Origin: Streptomyces sp. NBC_01216
GTDB lineage: Bacteria; Actinomycetota; Actinomycetes; Streptomycetales; Streptomycetaceae
DNA length: 64,000 bases
Direction: 5' to 3'
Assembly: GCF_035994945.1 (NCBI RefSeq)
Contig: NZ_CP108677.1
Span: 6,138,001 to 6,202,000 of the forward strand
The notes beneath the pieces are model-generated. The model searched no databases, had not been told where the DNA came from, and saw only the letters and a list, made by a program, of their open reading frames with translations. How positions within the stretch are numbered: position 1 is the first letter of the stretch; each line of letters opens with the position of its first letter. Made by a program: the position numbers and the translations under genes. Below, piece by piece: positions 54,443 through 63,201 of the stretch.

Positions 54443-54460
54443 GAGCCTGACGGGTGGCCT
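54431..54460 (+). repeat. Partial repeat element, copy B (at pyrF end)
   Basis: GTCAGGCTCTGAGAGCCTGAC (54431-54451) is a near-perfect palindrome spanning the pyrF stop, followed by the left-arm core GGGTGGCCT. The right arm that copies A and C have further downstream is missing, so this looks like a half or rearranged copy of the element. Confidence 0.65.
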
Positions 54461-54772
54461 CTGCGGGAGGGCGAGCGGGAGACGCCGGGGAGGGGCCCGG
54501 CACTCGTCGGGCCAATCCGCAGGTCGGAGCCGTCTCACTCCTTGGCGGAACTTGGCCGAAAAGCCGGTCTTTATGTCGGAAATGTCCTGGTCGGTCGATG
54601 CTGACCAGGACTTTTAGTCTGTTCTCGCTGACTGGAGAGGCGCGGGCCGCTAGTCTCCGGGGCAGAGTCAGCGTTCAACGGCGACTGCGTTGTTCGTTGC
54701 TCCGCTGGTGTGGGGCGACCAGGCCCCTCACCGGTCCGTATCCGACAGTTCGACATCCGAGGTGACGCAGGC
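54461..54772 (+). other. Intergenic region between pyrF and sIHF
   Basis: This region contains a hairpin with a T-run (separate entry) and then the presumed sIHF promoter and leader. No gene was seen. The frame of sIHF is open from 54710, but that part is unlike the protein family. Confidence 0.4.
54584..54615 (+). terminator. Rho-independent terminator with T-run between pyrF and sIHF
   Basis: GTCCTGGTC and GACCAGGAC form a perfect 9-bp stem followed by TTTT at 54612-54615. A U-tract terminator is uncommon in this GC-rich genome. It ends the pyr operon or attenuates a transcript entering sIHF. Confidence 0.7.
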
Positions 54773-55096
54773 GTGGCTCTTCCGCCCCTTACCCCTGAAC
54801 AGCGCGCAGCCGCGCTCGAAAAGGCCGCCGCGGCTCGCCGGGAGCGGGCCGAGGTCAAGAATCGACTCAAGCACTCCGGCGCTTCCCTCCACGAGGTCAT
54901 CAAGCAGGGCCAGGAGAACGACGTCATCGGCAAGATGAAGGTCTCCGCACTGCTCGAGTCCCTGCCGGGCGTGGGCAAGGTCCGCGCCAAGCAGCTCATG
55001 GAGCGGCTCGGCATCTCCGAGAGCCGTCGTGTGCGAGGTCTCGGTTCCAACCAGATCGCCTCCCTGGAGCGCGAGTTCGGCAGCACCGGTTCCTGA
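54773..55096 (+). CDS. Integration host factor sIHF (actinobacterial, MihF family)
   Basis: The 107-residue basic nucleoid-associated protein begins ALPPLTPEQRAAALEKA and has a long N-terminal helix followed by a helix-two-turns-helix with LPGVGKVRAKQLMERLG. It matches Streptomyces sIHF as I recall it (S. coelicolor SCO1480). It binds DNA without strict sequence preference and affects chromosome compaction, topology and antibiotic production. The GTG at 54773 has GAGGTGA about 7 nt upstream. A repeat element starts right after the stop. The sIHF-gmk-rpoZ order is conserved. Confidence 0.95.
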   Translation: MALPPLTPEQRAAALEKAAAARRERAEVKNRLKHSGASLHEVIKQGQENDVIGKMKVSALLESLPGVGKVRAKQLMERLGISESRRVRGLGSNQIASLEREFGSTGS

Positions 55097-55148
55097 GAGC
55101 CTGTCGGGTGGCCTCCGGCCGGGCGGTCAGAGGCCACCCGACAGACTC
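55097..55148 (+). repeat. Palindromic repeat element, copy C (after sIHF)
   Basis: GAGCCTGTCGGGTGGCCT at 55097-55114 pairs with AGGCCACCCGACAGACTC at 55131-55148 (one mismatch). The loop is identical to copy A. It starts one base after the sIHF stop codon. Confidence 0.85.
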
Positions 55149-55189
55149 TGAGCCGGCGCCGGTCGTCCCGGGCACTCCCGTGAAGCTGG

Positions 55190-55195
55190 AATAAT
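55190..55195 (+). promoter_or_regulatory. Candidate -10 element, leaderless start of gmk
   Basis: AATAAT (one base from TATAAT) ends 6 nt before the gmk ATG at 55202, and no Shine-Dalgarno sequence is present. This predicts a leaderless transcript. Confidence 0.5.
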
Positions 55196-55201
55196 CGCTG
55201 C

Positions 55202-55765
55202 ATGGCAGCAGAGGTACGTCCGCGGCTGACCGTGCTCTCCGGCCCCTCCGGGGTCGGCAAGAGTACGGTCGTCGCCCATATGCGCAAGGTCCATCCCGAG
55301 GTCTGGCTCTCGGTGTCGGCCACGACACGGAAGCCGCGTCCCGGCGAGAAGCACGGAGTCCAGTACTTCTTCGTCACGGACGACGAATTCGACAAGCTGG
55401 TCGCCAACGGCGAGCTCCTCGAGTGGGCCGAGTTCGCGGGCAACCGCTACGGCACGCCCCGCCGCGCGGTCCTGGACCGTCTGGAGGCGGGCGAGCCGGT
55501 CCTCCTGGAGATCGACCTCCAGGGGGCCCGTCAGGTCAAGGAGTCCATGGCGGACTCGCAGCTCGTCTTCCTGGCCCCGCCGAGCTGGGACGAGCTGGTC
55601 CGCCGGCTCACCGGCCGGGGCACCGAGTCGCCCGAGGTCATCGAGCGTCGACTGGCCGCCGCCAAGATCGAACTGGCCGCGGAGCCCGAGTTCGACACCA
55701 CCCTGGTCAACACCTCCGTCGAGGACGTGGCGCGCGAGCTGCTAGCCTTGATGAACGTTGTTTGA
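55202..55765 (+). CDS. gmk: Guanylate kinase
   Basis: The 187-residue P-loop kinase has Walker [11 protein letters not shown], the GMP-binding [13 protein letters not shown] and YGTPRRAV, and [12 protein letters not shown]. It phosphorylates GMP to GDP. With rpoZ it forms a common actinobacterial pair. The start is probably leaderless. Confidence 0.96.
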   Translation: MAAEVRPRLTVLSGPSGVGKSTVVAHMRKVHPEVWLSVSATTRKPRPGEKHGVQYFFVTDDEFDKLVANGELLEWAEFAGNRYGTPRRAVLDRLEAGEPVLLEIDLQGARQVKESMADSQLVFLAPPSWDELVRRLTGRGTESPEVIERRLAAAKIELAAEPEFDTTLVNTSVEDVARELLALMNVV

Positions 55766-55835
55766 TCGATTTCTGATCACCTGGATCTGATCATCCGGAT
55801 CAGCTCACCCAGAAGTTTCTTCGGAAGGCTAGAGC

Positions 55836-56108
55836 GTGTCCTCTTCCATCACCACGCCCGAGGGCATCATCAACCCGCCGATCGACGAGCTGCTCGAGGC
55901 GACCGACTCGAAGTACAGCCTCGTGATCTACGCGGCCAAGCGCGCGCGCCAGATCAACGCGTACTACTCGCAGCTCGGCGAGGGCCTGCTCGAGTACGTC
56001 GGTCCGCTCGTCGACACCCACGTCCACGAGAAGCCGCTCTCGATCGCCCTGCGCGAGATCAACGCGGGTCTGCTGACCTCCGAGGCCATCGAGGGCCCGG
56101 CGCAGTAA
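55836..56108 (+). CDS. rpoZ: RNA polymerase omega subunit
   Basis: The 90-residue protein has the omega core [30 protein letters not shown] and a C-terminal [15 protein letters not shown]. It helps beta' folding and assembly. The GTG at 55836 has GGAAGG upstream. A perfect hairpin follows the stop. Confidence 0.95.
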   Translation: MSSSITTPEGIINPPIDELLEATDSKYSLVIYAAKRARQINAYYSQLGEGLLEYVGPLVDTHVHEKPLSIALREINAGLLTSEAIEGPAQ

Positions 56109-56125
56109 GCACCTCACGCTTTTCA

Positions 56126-56160
56126 CCACAGGCCCGGCGGAACATCCGCCGGGCCTGTGG
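56126..56160 (+). terminator. Terminator after rpoZ
   Basis: A perfect 16-bp inverted repeat CCACAGGCCCGGCGGA has a 3-nt loop. It starts 18 bp after the rpoZ stop. Confidence 0.85.
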
Positions 56161-56201
56161 TGTCTCATGGAGACGTACGCATCCGAGTGCGGGGAGTGAA
56201 G

Positions 56202-57425
56202 TTGAGCGCCGTGGCAAAGCCGAAGGTCGTCCTGGGGGTCAGCGGCGGGATCGCCGCGTACAAGGCGTGTGAGCTGCTGCGGCGGCTGACCGAGTCGGGG
56301 CACGACGTGCGGGTCGTCCCCACCGCTTCCGCGCTGAACTTCGTCGGCGCCGCCACCTGGTCCGCCCTCTCCGGCAACCCCGTCTCCACCGAGGTCTGGG
56401 AGTCCGTCCACGAGGTCCCGCACGTGCGGATCGGCCAGGCCGCCGACCTCGTGGTGGTCGCCCCGGCCACCGCCGACATCCTCGCCAGGGCCGCCCACGG
56501 CCTCGCCGACGACCTGCTGACGAACACGCTCCTCACGGCCCGCTGCCCGGTCGTCTTCGCCCCCGCCATGCACACCGAGATGTGGGAACACCCCGCCACC
56601 CGGGAGAACGTCGCGACGCTGCGCCGTCGCGGCGCCGTCGTCGTGGAGCCCGCCGTGGGCCGGCTCACGGGCGTCGACACCGGCAAGGGCCGGCTGCCCG
56701 ATCCCGCCGAGATCTTCGAGGTATGCCGCCGCGTCCTGGCGCGCGGAGCCGCCGCACCCGATCTCGTGGGCCGTCACGTGGTGGTCAGCGCGGGCGGTAC
56801 GAGGGAACCGCTCGACCCGGTTCGTTACCTGGGCAACCGTTCCTCCGGCAAGCAGGGCTACGCGCTGGCCAGGGCCGCCGCCGCACGCGGTGCCCGGGTG
56901 ACCCTCGTCGAGGCCAACACCGGTATCCCCGACCCCGCGGGCGTCGACGTGGTGCACGTCGGCACGGCCGTCCAGCTGCGCGAGGCCGTCCTCAAGGCCG
57001 CCGGCGACGCCGACGCGGTGGTGATGGCCGCTGCCGTGGCCGACTTCCGCCCCGCGGTCTACGCCACCGGCAAGATCAAGAAGAAGGACGACGTCGAGGC
57101 GCCGACGGTCGTGCTCGTCCGCAATCCCGACATCCTGGCCGAGGTCTCCGGGGAGCGCCCCCTGCCCGGCCAGGTGGTCGTCGGATTCGCCGCCGAGACG
57201 GACGACGTGCTGGCCAACGGCCGGGAGAAGCTGCGTCGCAAGGGATGCGACCTCCTCGTCGTCAATGAGGTAGGCGAGCGCAAGACCTTCGGATCGGAGG
57301 AGAACGAAGCTGTTGTTCTCGCATCCGATGGTGGAGAAGTGTCGGTTCCGTATGGCCCGAAGGACGCTCTGGCCGAAACGGTCTGGGACCTGGTCGTGCC
57401 GCGACTGCGCCCCGCGGTCGCGTAG
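56202..57425 (+). CDS. coaBC: Bifunctional phosphopantothenoylcysteine decarboxylase/synthetase
   Basis: The 407-residue fusion has an N-terminal CoaC flavoprotein with GVSGGIAAYKACELL, the catalytic His in VPHVRIG and the substrate clamp APAMHTEMW (His where many have Asn). A C-terminal CoaB synthetase has SAGGTREPLDPVRYLGNRS. It turns 4'-phosphopantothenate plus cysteine to 4'-phosphopantetheine for CoA. The TTG at 56202 has GGGGAG 5 nt upstream. The GTG at 56211 gives the shorter common N terminus, and an earlier frame starts at 56157. Confidence 0.92.
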   Translation: MSAVAKPKVVLGVSGGIAAYKACELLRRLTESGHDVRVVPTASALNFVGAATWSALSGNPVSTEVWESVHEVPHVRIGQAADLVVVAPATADILARAAHGLADDLLTNTLLTARCPVVFAPAMHTEMWEHPATRENVATLRRRGAVVVEPAVGRLTGVDTGKGRLPDPAEIFEVCRRVLARGAAAPDLVGRHVVVSAGGTREPLDPVRYLGNRSSGKQGYALARAAAARGARVTLVEANTGIPDPAGVDVVHVGTAVQLREAVLKAAGDADAVVMAAAVADFRPAVYATGKIKKKDDVEAPTVVLVRNPDILAEVSGERPLPGQVVVGFAAETDDVLANGREKLRRKGCDLLVVNEVGERKTFGSEENEAVVLASDGGEVSVPYGPKDALAETVWDLVVPRLRPAVA

Positions 57426-57683
57426 GATTCCCGGGACTCCGCGTACGGAGTCCGTCGACGGGGGCGGCCGGAATCCGGAGGGACCGGCCGTGTGCGGGCG
57501 GGGGTCCCGGTGCGCGCCGGGAGCGGCAGGCCGAAAACGGTCGTGATCAGGCTCCCATCTTGCGAGACACCTGGCCCACTGCGCGACCATGACCGATACA
57601 CTGGTCCCGGTACGACGCGGGGCGCAGTCCCTTGCCGTCCGACATTTGTTCAGCCAGCAGCCGCTGCAACCATTGGGAGCGTT

Positions 57684-58892
57684 GTGTCCCGTCGTCTGTT
57701 CACCTCGGAGTCCGTGACCGAGGGTCACCCCGACAAGATCGCTGACCAGATCAGCGACACCATCCTCGACGCACTCCTCCGCGAGGACCCCACCTCGCGG
57801 GTGGCCGTCGAGACGCTGATCACCACCGGCCTCGTGCACGTCGCCGGTGAGGTGACCACCAAGGCGTGGGCCGACATCCCCACCCTCGTCCGCAACAAGA
57901 TCCTCGAGATCGGGTACGACTCCTCGAAGAAGGGCTTCGACGGCGCGTCCTGCGGCGTCTCGGTCTCCATCGGGTCGCAGTCCCCGGACATCGCGCAGGG
58001 CGTCGACACCGCCTACGAGAAGCGCGTCGAGGGCGACGAGGACGAACTGGACAAGCAGGGCGCCGGTGACCAGGGCCTGATGTTCGGCTACGCGTCGGAC
58101 GAGACCCCGGAGCTCATGCCGCTCCCGATCTTCCTGGCGCACCGCCTCTCGCGCCGCCTGACCGAGGTCCGCAAGAACGGCACCATCCCGTACCTGCGCC
58201 CCGACGGCAAGACCCAGGTCACCATCGAGTACGACGGTGACAAGGCCGTGCGTCTCGACACCGTCGTGGTCTCCTCGCAGCACGCCTCCGACATCGACCT
58301 CGAGTCGCTGCTCGCGCCCGACGTCCGCGAGTTCGTCGTGGAGCACGTCCTCAAGGAGCTCCTCGAGGACGGCATCAAGCTGGACACCGAGGGCTACCGC
58401 CTGCTGGTCAACCCCACCGGCCGCTTCGAGATCGGCGGCCCCATGGGTGACGCCGGCCTCACCGGCCGCAAGATCATCATCGACACCTACGGCGGCATGG
58501 CCCGCCACGGTGGCGGCGCCTTCTCCGGCAAGGACCCGTCCAAGGTCGACCGCTCGGCCGCCTACGCCATGCGCTGGGTCGCCAAGAACGTGGTCGCCGC
58601 CGGCCTCGCCTCGCGCTGCGAGGTCCAGGTCGCGTACGCCATCGGCAAGGCCGAGCCGGTCGGTCTCTTCGTCGAGACCTTCGGCACCCACACCATCGAG
58701 ACCGAGAAGATCGAGAACGCCATCAGCGAGGTCTTCGACCTCCGCCCGGCCGCGATCATCCGCGACCTCGACCTGCTGCGCCCGATCTACGCGCAGACGG
58801 CGGCCTACGGCCACTTCGGCCGCGAGCTCCCCGACTTCACCTGGGAGCGCACCGACCGCGTCGACGCGCTGAAGAAGGCCGCGGGCGTCTGA
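57684..58892 (+). CDS. metK: S-adenosylmethionine synthetase
   Basis: The 402-residue enzyme starts [20 protein letters not shown] (catalytic His and substrate loop). It has [15 protein letters not shown] and the phosphate-binding [19 protein letters not shown]. It makes SAM from methionine and ATP. SAM level influences antibiotic production in Streptomyces. GGGAGC precedes the GTG at 57684. The 258-bp upstream region holds a possible -10 (TACACT, about 57596) but no riboswitch that I could recognise. Confidence 0.96.
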   Translation: MSRRLFTSESVTEGHPDKIADQISDTILDALLREDPTSRVAVETLITTGLVHVAGEVTTKAWADIPTLVRNKILEIGYDSSKKGFDGASCGVSVSIGSQSPDIAQGVDTAYEKRVEGDEDELDKQGAGDQGLMFGYASDETPELMPLPIFLAHRLSRRLTEVRKNGTIPYLRPDGKTQVTIEYDGDKAVRLDTVVVSSQHASDIDLESLLAPDVREFVVEHVLKELLEDGIKLDTEGYRLLVNPTGRFEIGGPMGDAGLTGRKIIIDTYGGMARHGGGAFSGKDPSKVDRSAAYAMRWVAKNVVAAGLASRCEVQVAYAIGKAEPVGLFVETFGTHTIETEKIENAISEVFDLRPAAIIRDLDLLRPIYAQTAAYGHFGRELPDFTWERTDRVDALKKAAGV

Positions 58893-58924
58893 TCCCCCCA
58901 CGGCCGTCGAGAGCCGTGGACGCA

Positions 58925-58959
58925 CGAGAGCCCGGTACCCCGAGGGTGCCGGGCTCTCG
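58925..58959 (+). terminator. Terminator after metK
   Basis: A 15-bp inverted repeat CGAGAGCCCGGTACC against GGTGCCGGGCTCTCG (one G-T pair in RNA) has a 5-nt loop. It lies 33 bp after the metK stop. Confidence 0.75.
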
Positions 58960-59045
58960 CGTACCCGCGGACGCTCTCCGGACGGGCGCCGGGCCGCTGT
59001 CGAGGGGCACCGGCGCTGTCCGAGCGGTCTGGTAGGAATGTGGCC

Positions 59046-61199
59046 GTGAGCAGCGAGAACGAGAAGTCCGAGGAGGCGGCCGACGAGCCGCCCGAGCAGC
59101 TCGCGCTCATCCGGGAGACCGTCCGCAGGGCGAAGGTGCCGCGGGCCAAGCCCCGGACCTGGCGGGGCGCCGCACTGGCCGGACGGCTGCCCGTGGCCCG
59201 GGTCGTGGTCAACAAGGGCGTGCTCCATCTCGACCAGTTCTTCGACTACGCCGTGCCCGAGGAGCTGGACGCCGTCGCGCAGCCGGGCGTGCGGGTCCGC
59301 GTACGCTTCGGTGCCGGCGCCCACCAGGTGCGCGAAGGCCGGCGCGAGGGCGGGCGGCTCATCGACGGATTCCTCGTCGAGCGACGGACCGATTCGGACT
59401 ACCAGGGCGCGCTGGCCGCGCTCGCCGACGTGGTCTCGCCCGAGCCGGTCCTGAGCCCCGAGCTGCTGGCGCTCGCACGGGCCGTGGCCGACCGCTACGC
59501 CGGAAGCCTGGCGGACGTCCTCCAGCTGGCGATCCCGCCCCGCAGCGCACGTGCCGAGGGCCGCTCCTCGCCCGAGCCGCTGCCGCCGCCGCCCGTGCCC
59601 GGAACGGGCACCTGGGCGCGCTACCGCCAGGGACCCGCGTTCCTGGAGTCCCTCGCCCGGGGCGGCGCGCCGAGGGCGGTCTGGAACGCGCTGCCGGGGC
59701 CGCACTGGGCGGAGGAGCTGGCCCGCGCGGTGGGCGCGACGCTGGCCTCCGGGCGGGGGGCGCTCGTCGTCGTCCCCGACGGGCGCGCGGCCGGCCGCGT
59801 CGACGAGGCGCTCACCGGGCTGCTCGGCACCGGCCGGCACGCCGTGCTGACGGCGGAGACCGGGCCGGAGAAGCGGTACGCGCAGTGGCTGGCGGTACGG
59901 CGCGGCGCGGTCCGGGCGGTCGTAGGGACCCGCGCGGCCATGTTCGCCCCGGTAGGGGAGCTGGGGCTCGTCGTCATCTGGGACGACGGCGACGGCAGCC
60001 ACAGCGAGCCGCACGCCCCGCAGCCCCACGCGCGCGACGTCCTGCTGCTGCGTGCCGCCCACGACCGGTGCGCCTTCCTGCTCGGCTCGACGAGCTGCAC
60101 CGTCGAGGCCGCCCAGCTGGTAGAGAGCGGCTGGGCCCGGCCCCTGGCGGCCGACCGCGACCAGGTCCGGGCCGCGGCCCCGCTGGTACGCACGGTGGGG
60201 GACACCGACCTGGCCCGCGACGAGGCCGCCCGTGCCGCCCGACTGCCCTCCCTGGCCTGGCAGGCGGTCCGGGAGGGACTGAAGACCGGCCCCGTCCTGG
60301 TCCAGGTGCCCCGACGGGGCTACGTACCGAGACTGGCCTGCGAGCGCTGCCGCACCCCGGCCCGCTGCGGGCACTGCGCGGGGCCCCTGGAGGCGCCCGG
60401 TCAGCGGGAGCTGCGCTGCGGCTGGTGCGGGCGGGACGCGCCGGGCTGGCACTGCGTCGCGTGCGGGTCGGCCCGGCTGCGGGCCCAGGTGGTGGGCGCG
60501 CGTCGGACGGCCGAGGAGCTCGGCCGGGCGTTCCCGGCGGTCCCGGTCCGCACGTCGGGGCGCGACCACGTCCTGGACGCCGTGCCGGGGCGTCCCGCGC
60601 TGGTGGTCGCCACACCGGGCGCCGAACCGGTCGCCGAGGGCGGCTACGCGGCGGCGCTGCTCCTGGACGGCTGGGCCATGCTCGGGCGTCCCGATCTGCG
60701 GGCGGGCGAGGAGGCCCTGCGCCGCTGGATCGACGCGGCCTCCCTCGTACGCGGTCAGGGCGACCCGGCCACGGGAGGCGTCGTCGTGGTGGTCGCCGAG
60801 CCCACGCTGCGACCCGTCCAGGCCCTGGTGCGGTGGGACCCCGTCGGCCACGCTCAGCGGGAGCTCGCGGAACGTGCGGAGCTGGGCTTCCCCCCGGTGT
60901 CGCGGATGGCGGCGGTGTCGGGACCCGCTGAAGCGGTGGAGTCGTTCCTCGCGGCGGCCGGCCTCCCGGGCGACGCGGAGGTACTGGGACCGGTGGCGCT
61001 GCCCGTCGTCCGTCCCGGCGCGGCCCGGCGCCCCGGCGACACCCCGCCGGGGGAGCGCTGGGAGCGGGCCCTGGTCCGTGTCCCGCCGGGCAGCGGCGCG
61101 GCACTGGCGGCGGCTCTGAAGAAGGCGCAGGCGGCGCGGCTCGCCCGCGGCGGCGGAGAACCGGTCCGGGTCCGGGTGGACCCGCCGGACATCGGCTGA
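59046..61199 (+). CDS. priA: Primosomal protein N' (PriA), helicase motifs degenerate
   Basis: The 717-residue protein has an N-terminal extension and the PriA 3' DNA-binding domain (LPVARVVVNKGVLHLDQFFDYAVP). The zinc-binding module with spaced Cys pairs (CERC, CGHC, CGWC, CVACGS) lies around residues 430-475. The Walker A GxxGxGKT is absent: ALVVVPDGRAAGR occupies the area. The DEAH box is replaced by a non-canonical IWDDGDGSH. Helicase activity is therefore unlikely, and this is the usual actinobacterial form; a structural role in loading at forks is inferred. The GTG at 59046 follows AGGA with good spacing. An in-frame GTG at 59040 is an alternative. Confidence 0.88.
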   Translation: MSSENEKSEEAADEPPEQLALIRETVRRAKVPRAKPRTWRGAALAGRLPVARVVVNKGVLHLDQFFDYAVPEELDAVAQPGVRVRVRFGAGAHQVREGRREGGRLIDGFLVERRTDSDYQGALAALADVVSPEPVLSPELLALARAVADRYAGSLADVLQLAIPPRSARAEGRSSPEPLPPPPVPGTGTWARYRQGPAFLESLARGGAPRAVWNALPGPHWAEELARAVGATLASGRGALVVVPDGRAAGRVDEALTGLLGTGRHAVLTAETGPEKRYAQWLAVRRGAVRAVVGTRAAMFAPVGELGLVVIWDDGDGSHSEPHAPQPHARDVLLLRAAHDRCAFLLGSTSCTVEAAQLVESGWARPLAADRDQVRAAAPLVRTVGDTDLARDEAARAARLPSLAWQAVREGLKTGPVLVQVPRRGYVPRLACERCRTPARCGHCAGPLEAPGQRELRCGWCGRDAPGWHCVACGSARLRAQVVGARRTAEELGRAFPAVPVRTSGRDHVLDAVPGRPALVVATPGAEPVAEGGYAAALLLDGWAMLGRPDLRAGEEALRRWIDAASLVRGQGDPATGGVVVVVAEPTLRPVQALVRWDPVGHAQRELAERAELGFPPVSRMAAVSGPAEAVESFLAAAGLPGDAEVLGPVALPVVRPGAARRPGDTPPGERWERALVRVPPGSGAALAAALKKAQAARLARGGGEPVRVRVDPPDIG

Positions 61200-61232
61200 G
61201 AGCCTGTCGACCGAAGGCCACCCGACAGGCTC
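61200..61232 (+). repeat. Palindromic repeat element, copy D (after priA)
   Basis: GAGCCTGTCG (61200-61209) pairs with CGACAGGCTC (61223-61232), 10 bp, and keeps the right-arm core GGCCACCC. This copy has a shortened left arm and loop. As with the other copies it begins one base after a stop codon. Confidence 0.75.
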
Positions 61233-61369
61233 TGGGCCCGAAGGAGGGTCGGCTCCGGCGCTCCCGCGGCGTGCGGCCGGGAGCCGCCCGCCGGGGTTCC
61301 CGTCGGGCCTACCCGGGACATGGCTCGGCCGCCCCGCTCCGACGGGAGCGTGGGCGGCCGGAGAGCTCG

Positions 61370-61915
<546 letters not shown>

Positions 61916-62111
61916 TCAATAGGGGCGGGCCGCGGCGTGGGGCGGCCCGGTCGGTCAATCTCTCTTGACCAACGCGCCACCGGTGGTCAGGTCACGCTGC
62001 GGGGGCGTATCCGCATATGCGCGGAGCGCCCTCGCGTACGTACGCCCCCTCGTGCCGGGGCGTCGGCACGTCGCGCGGTGGCGTGCTTCCGGCCGGTCGG
62101 CGGCACCGGCC

Positions 62112-62117
62112 TAGACT
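62112..62117 (+). promoter_or_regulatory. Candidate -10 element for fmt
   Basis: TAGACT lies 45 bp before the fmt ATG. The -35 region is weak. It is the only promoter-like sequence seen in the 271-bp divergent gap 61892-62162. Confidence 0.35.
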
Positions 62118-62162
62118 GGTGTGCCGCAAACCGTCCCGAGACAGACAGGCAGTCAGCCACCG

Positions 62163-63095
62163 ATGAAGCTCGTCTTCGCAGGCACCCCCGAGGTCGCCGT
62201 ACCCGCCCTGGACGCCCTGATCTCCTCCGGCCGGCACGAGGTGGCCGCCGTCGTCACCCGGCCCGACGCCCCCGCGGGCCGCGGCCGGCGACTCGTCGCG
62301 AGCCCGGTCGCCCAGCGCGCGGAGGAGGCCGGCATCGAGGTGCTCCGGCCCGCGAAGCCCCGGGACGAGGATTTCCTGGCGCGGCTGCGCGAGATCGCCC
62401 CGGACTGCTGCCCTGTCGTCGCCTACGGCGCGCTGCTGCCCCGCGTCGCCCTCGACGTGCCCGCCCACGGCTGGGTCAACCTGCACTTCTCGCTGCTGCC
62501 CGCGTGGCGCGGCGCGGCCCCCGTGCAGCACGCGGTGCTGGCCGGCGACGAGGTGACGGGCGCCTCCACGTTCCTCATCGAGGAAGGGCTCGACTCCGGC
62601 CCGGTCTACGGTGTGATCACCGAGGACGTCCGGCCCACCGACACGAGCGGCGACCTGCTCACCCGGCTCGCCTTCGCGGGCGCCGGGCTGCTCTCCGCGA
62701 CCATGGACGGCATCGAGGACGGCAGCCTCCAGGCCGTTCCGCAACCGGCCGACGGCATCACGCAGGCACCCAAGATCCAGGTCGAGGACGCCCACGTGGA
62801 CTGGAACGCCCCCGCTTTGCGGGTCGACCGGCTGGTGCGGGCCTGCACGCCGGCCCCGGGCGCCTGGACCCTGTTCCGCGGCGAGCGCCTCAAGCTGATC
62901 CACGCCCTGCCGGTGCCCGACCGCACCGACCTGGCGCCCGGCGAGCTCGCGGCCGGCAAGAACAACGTGTTCGTCGGTACCGGCTCCTACGCCGTCGAAC
63001 TCCTCTGGGTCCAGCCGCAGGGCAAGAAGCCGATGCGGGCCGCGGACTGGGCGCGCGGCGTCCGGATCGCCCCGGGCGAGCGCGTCGGCGTCTGA
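62163..63095 (+). CDS. fmt: Methionyl-tRNA formyltransferase
   Basis: The 310-residue enzyme has the formyltransferase core. Catalytic Asn and His are in [15 protein letters not shown], and Asp is in [11 protein letters not shown]-terminal OB-like domain follows. It formylates initiator Met-tRNA with 10-formyl-THF. The ATG at 62163 gives the family N terminus [12 protein letters not shown]. rsmB follows after 106 bp. Confidence 0.95.
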   Translation: MKLVFAGTPEVAVPALDALISSGRHEVAAVVTRPDAPAGRGRRLVASPVAQRAEEAGIEVLRPAKPRDEDFLARLREIAPDCCPVVAYGALLPRVALDVPAHGWVNLHFSLLPAWRGAAPVQHAVLAGDEVTGASTFLIEEGLDSGPVYGVITEDVRPTDTSGDLLTRLAFAGAGLLSATMDGIEDGSLQAVPQPADGITQAPKIQVEDAHVDWNAPALRVDRLVRACTPAPGAWTLFRGERLKLIHALPVPDRTDLAPGELAAGKNNVFVGTGSYAVELLWVQPQGKKPMRAADWARGVRIAPGERVGV

Positions 63096-63201
63096 CGGTC
63101 CCGGTGCGCGGGGCCGGCCGTTCCCGGGCGGCGGGGGAGGCCCCGCCGCGGACGTAGGCTTGGAGGGTTCGACCTTTCTCACTTCGTCAGCGGAGCACCT
63201 T

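Noticed and set aside
57426-57683. SAM riboswitch upstream of metK
   Set aside because: I looked for a SAM-binding RNA pattern but found only a short inverted repeat (ACTCCG...CGGAGT) and no supported pseudoknot core.
55800-60851. A 1683-codon open frame on the minus strand
   Set aside because: It is a shadow of rpoZ, coaBC, metK and priA. In very GC-rich DNA the opposite strand stays open. Its translation has no domain pattern and the plus-strand proteins are recognisable.
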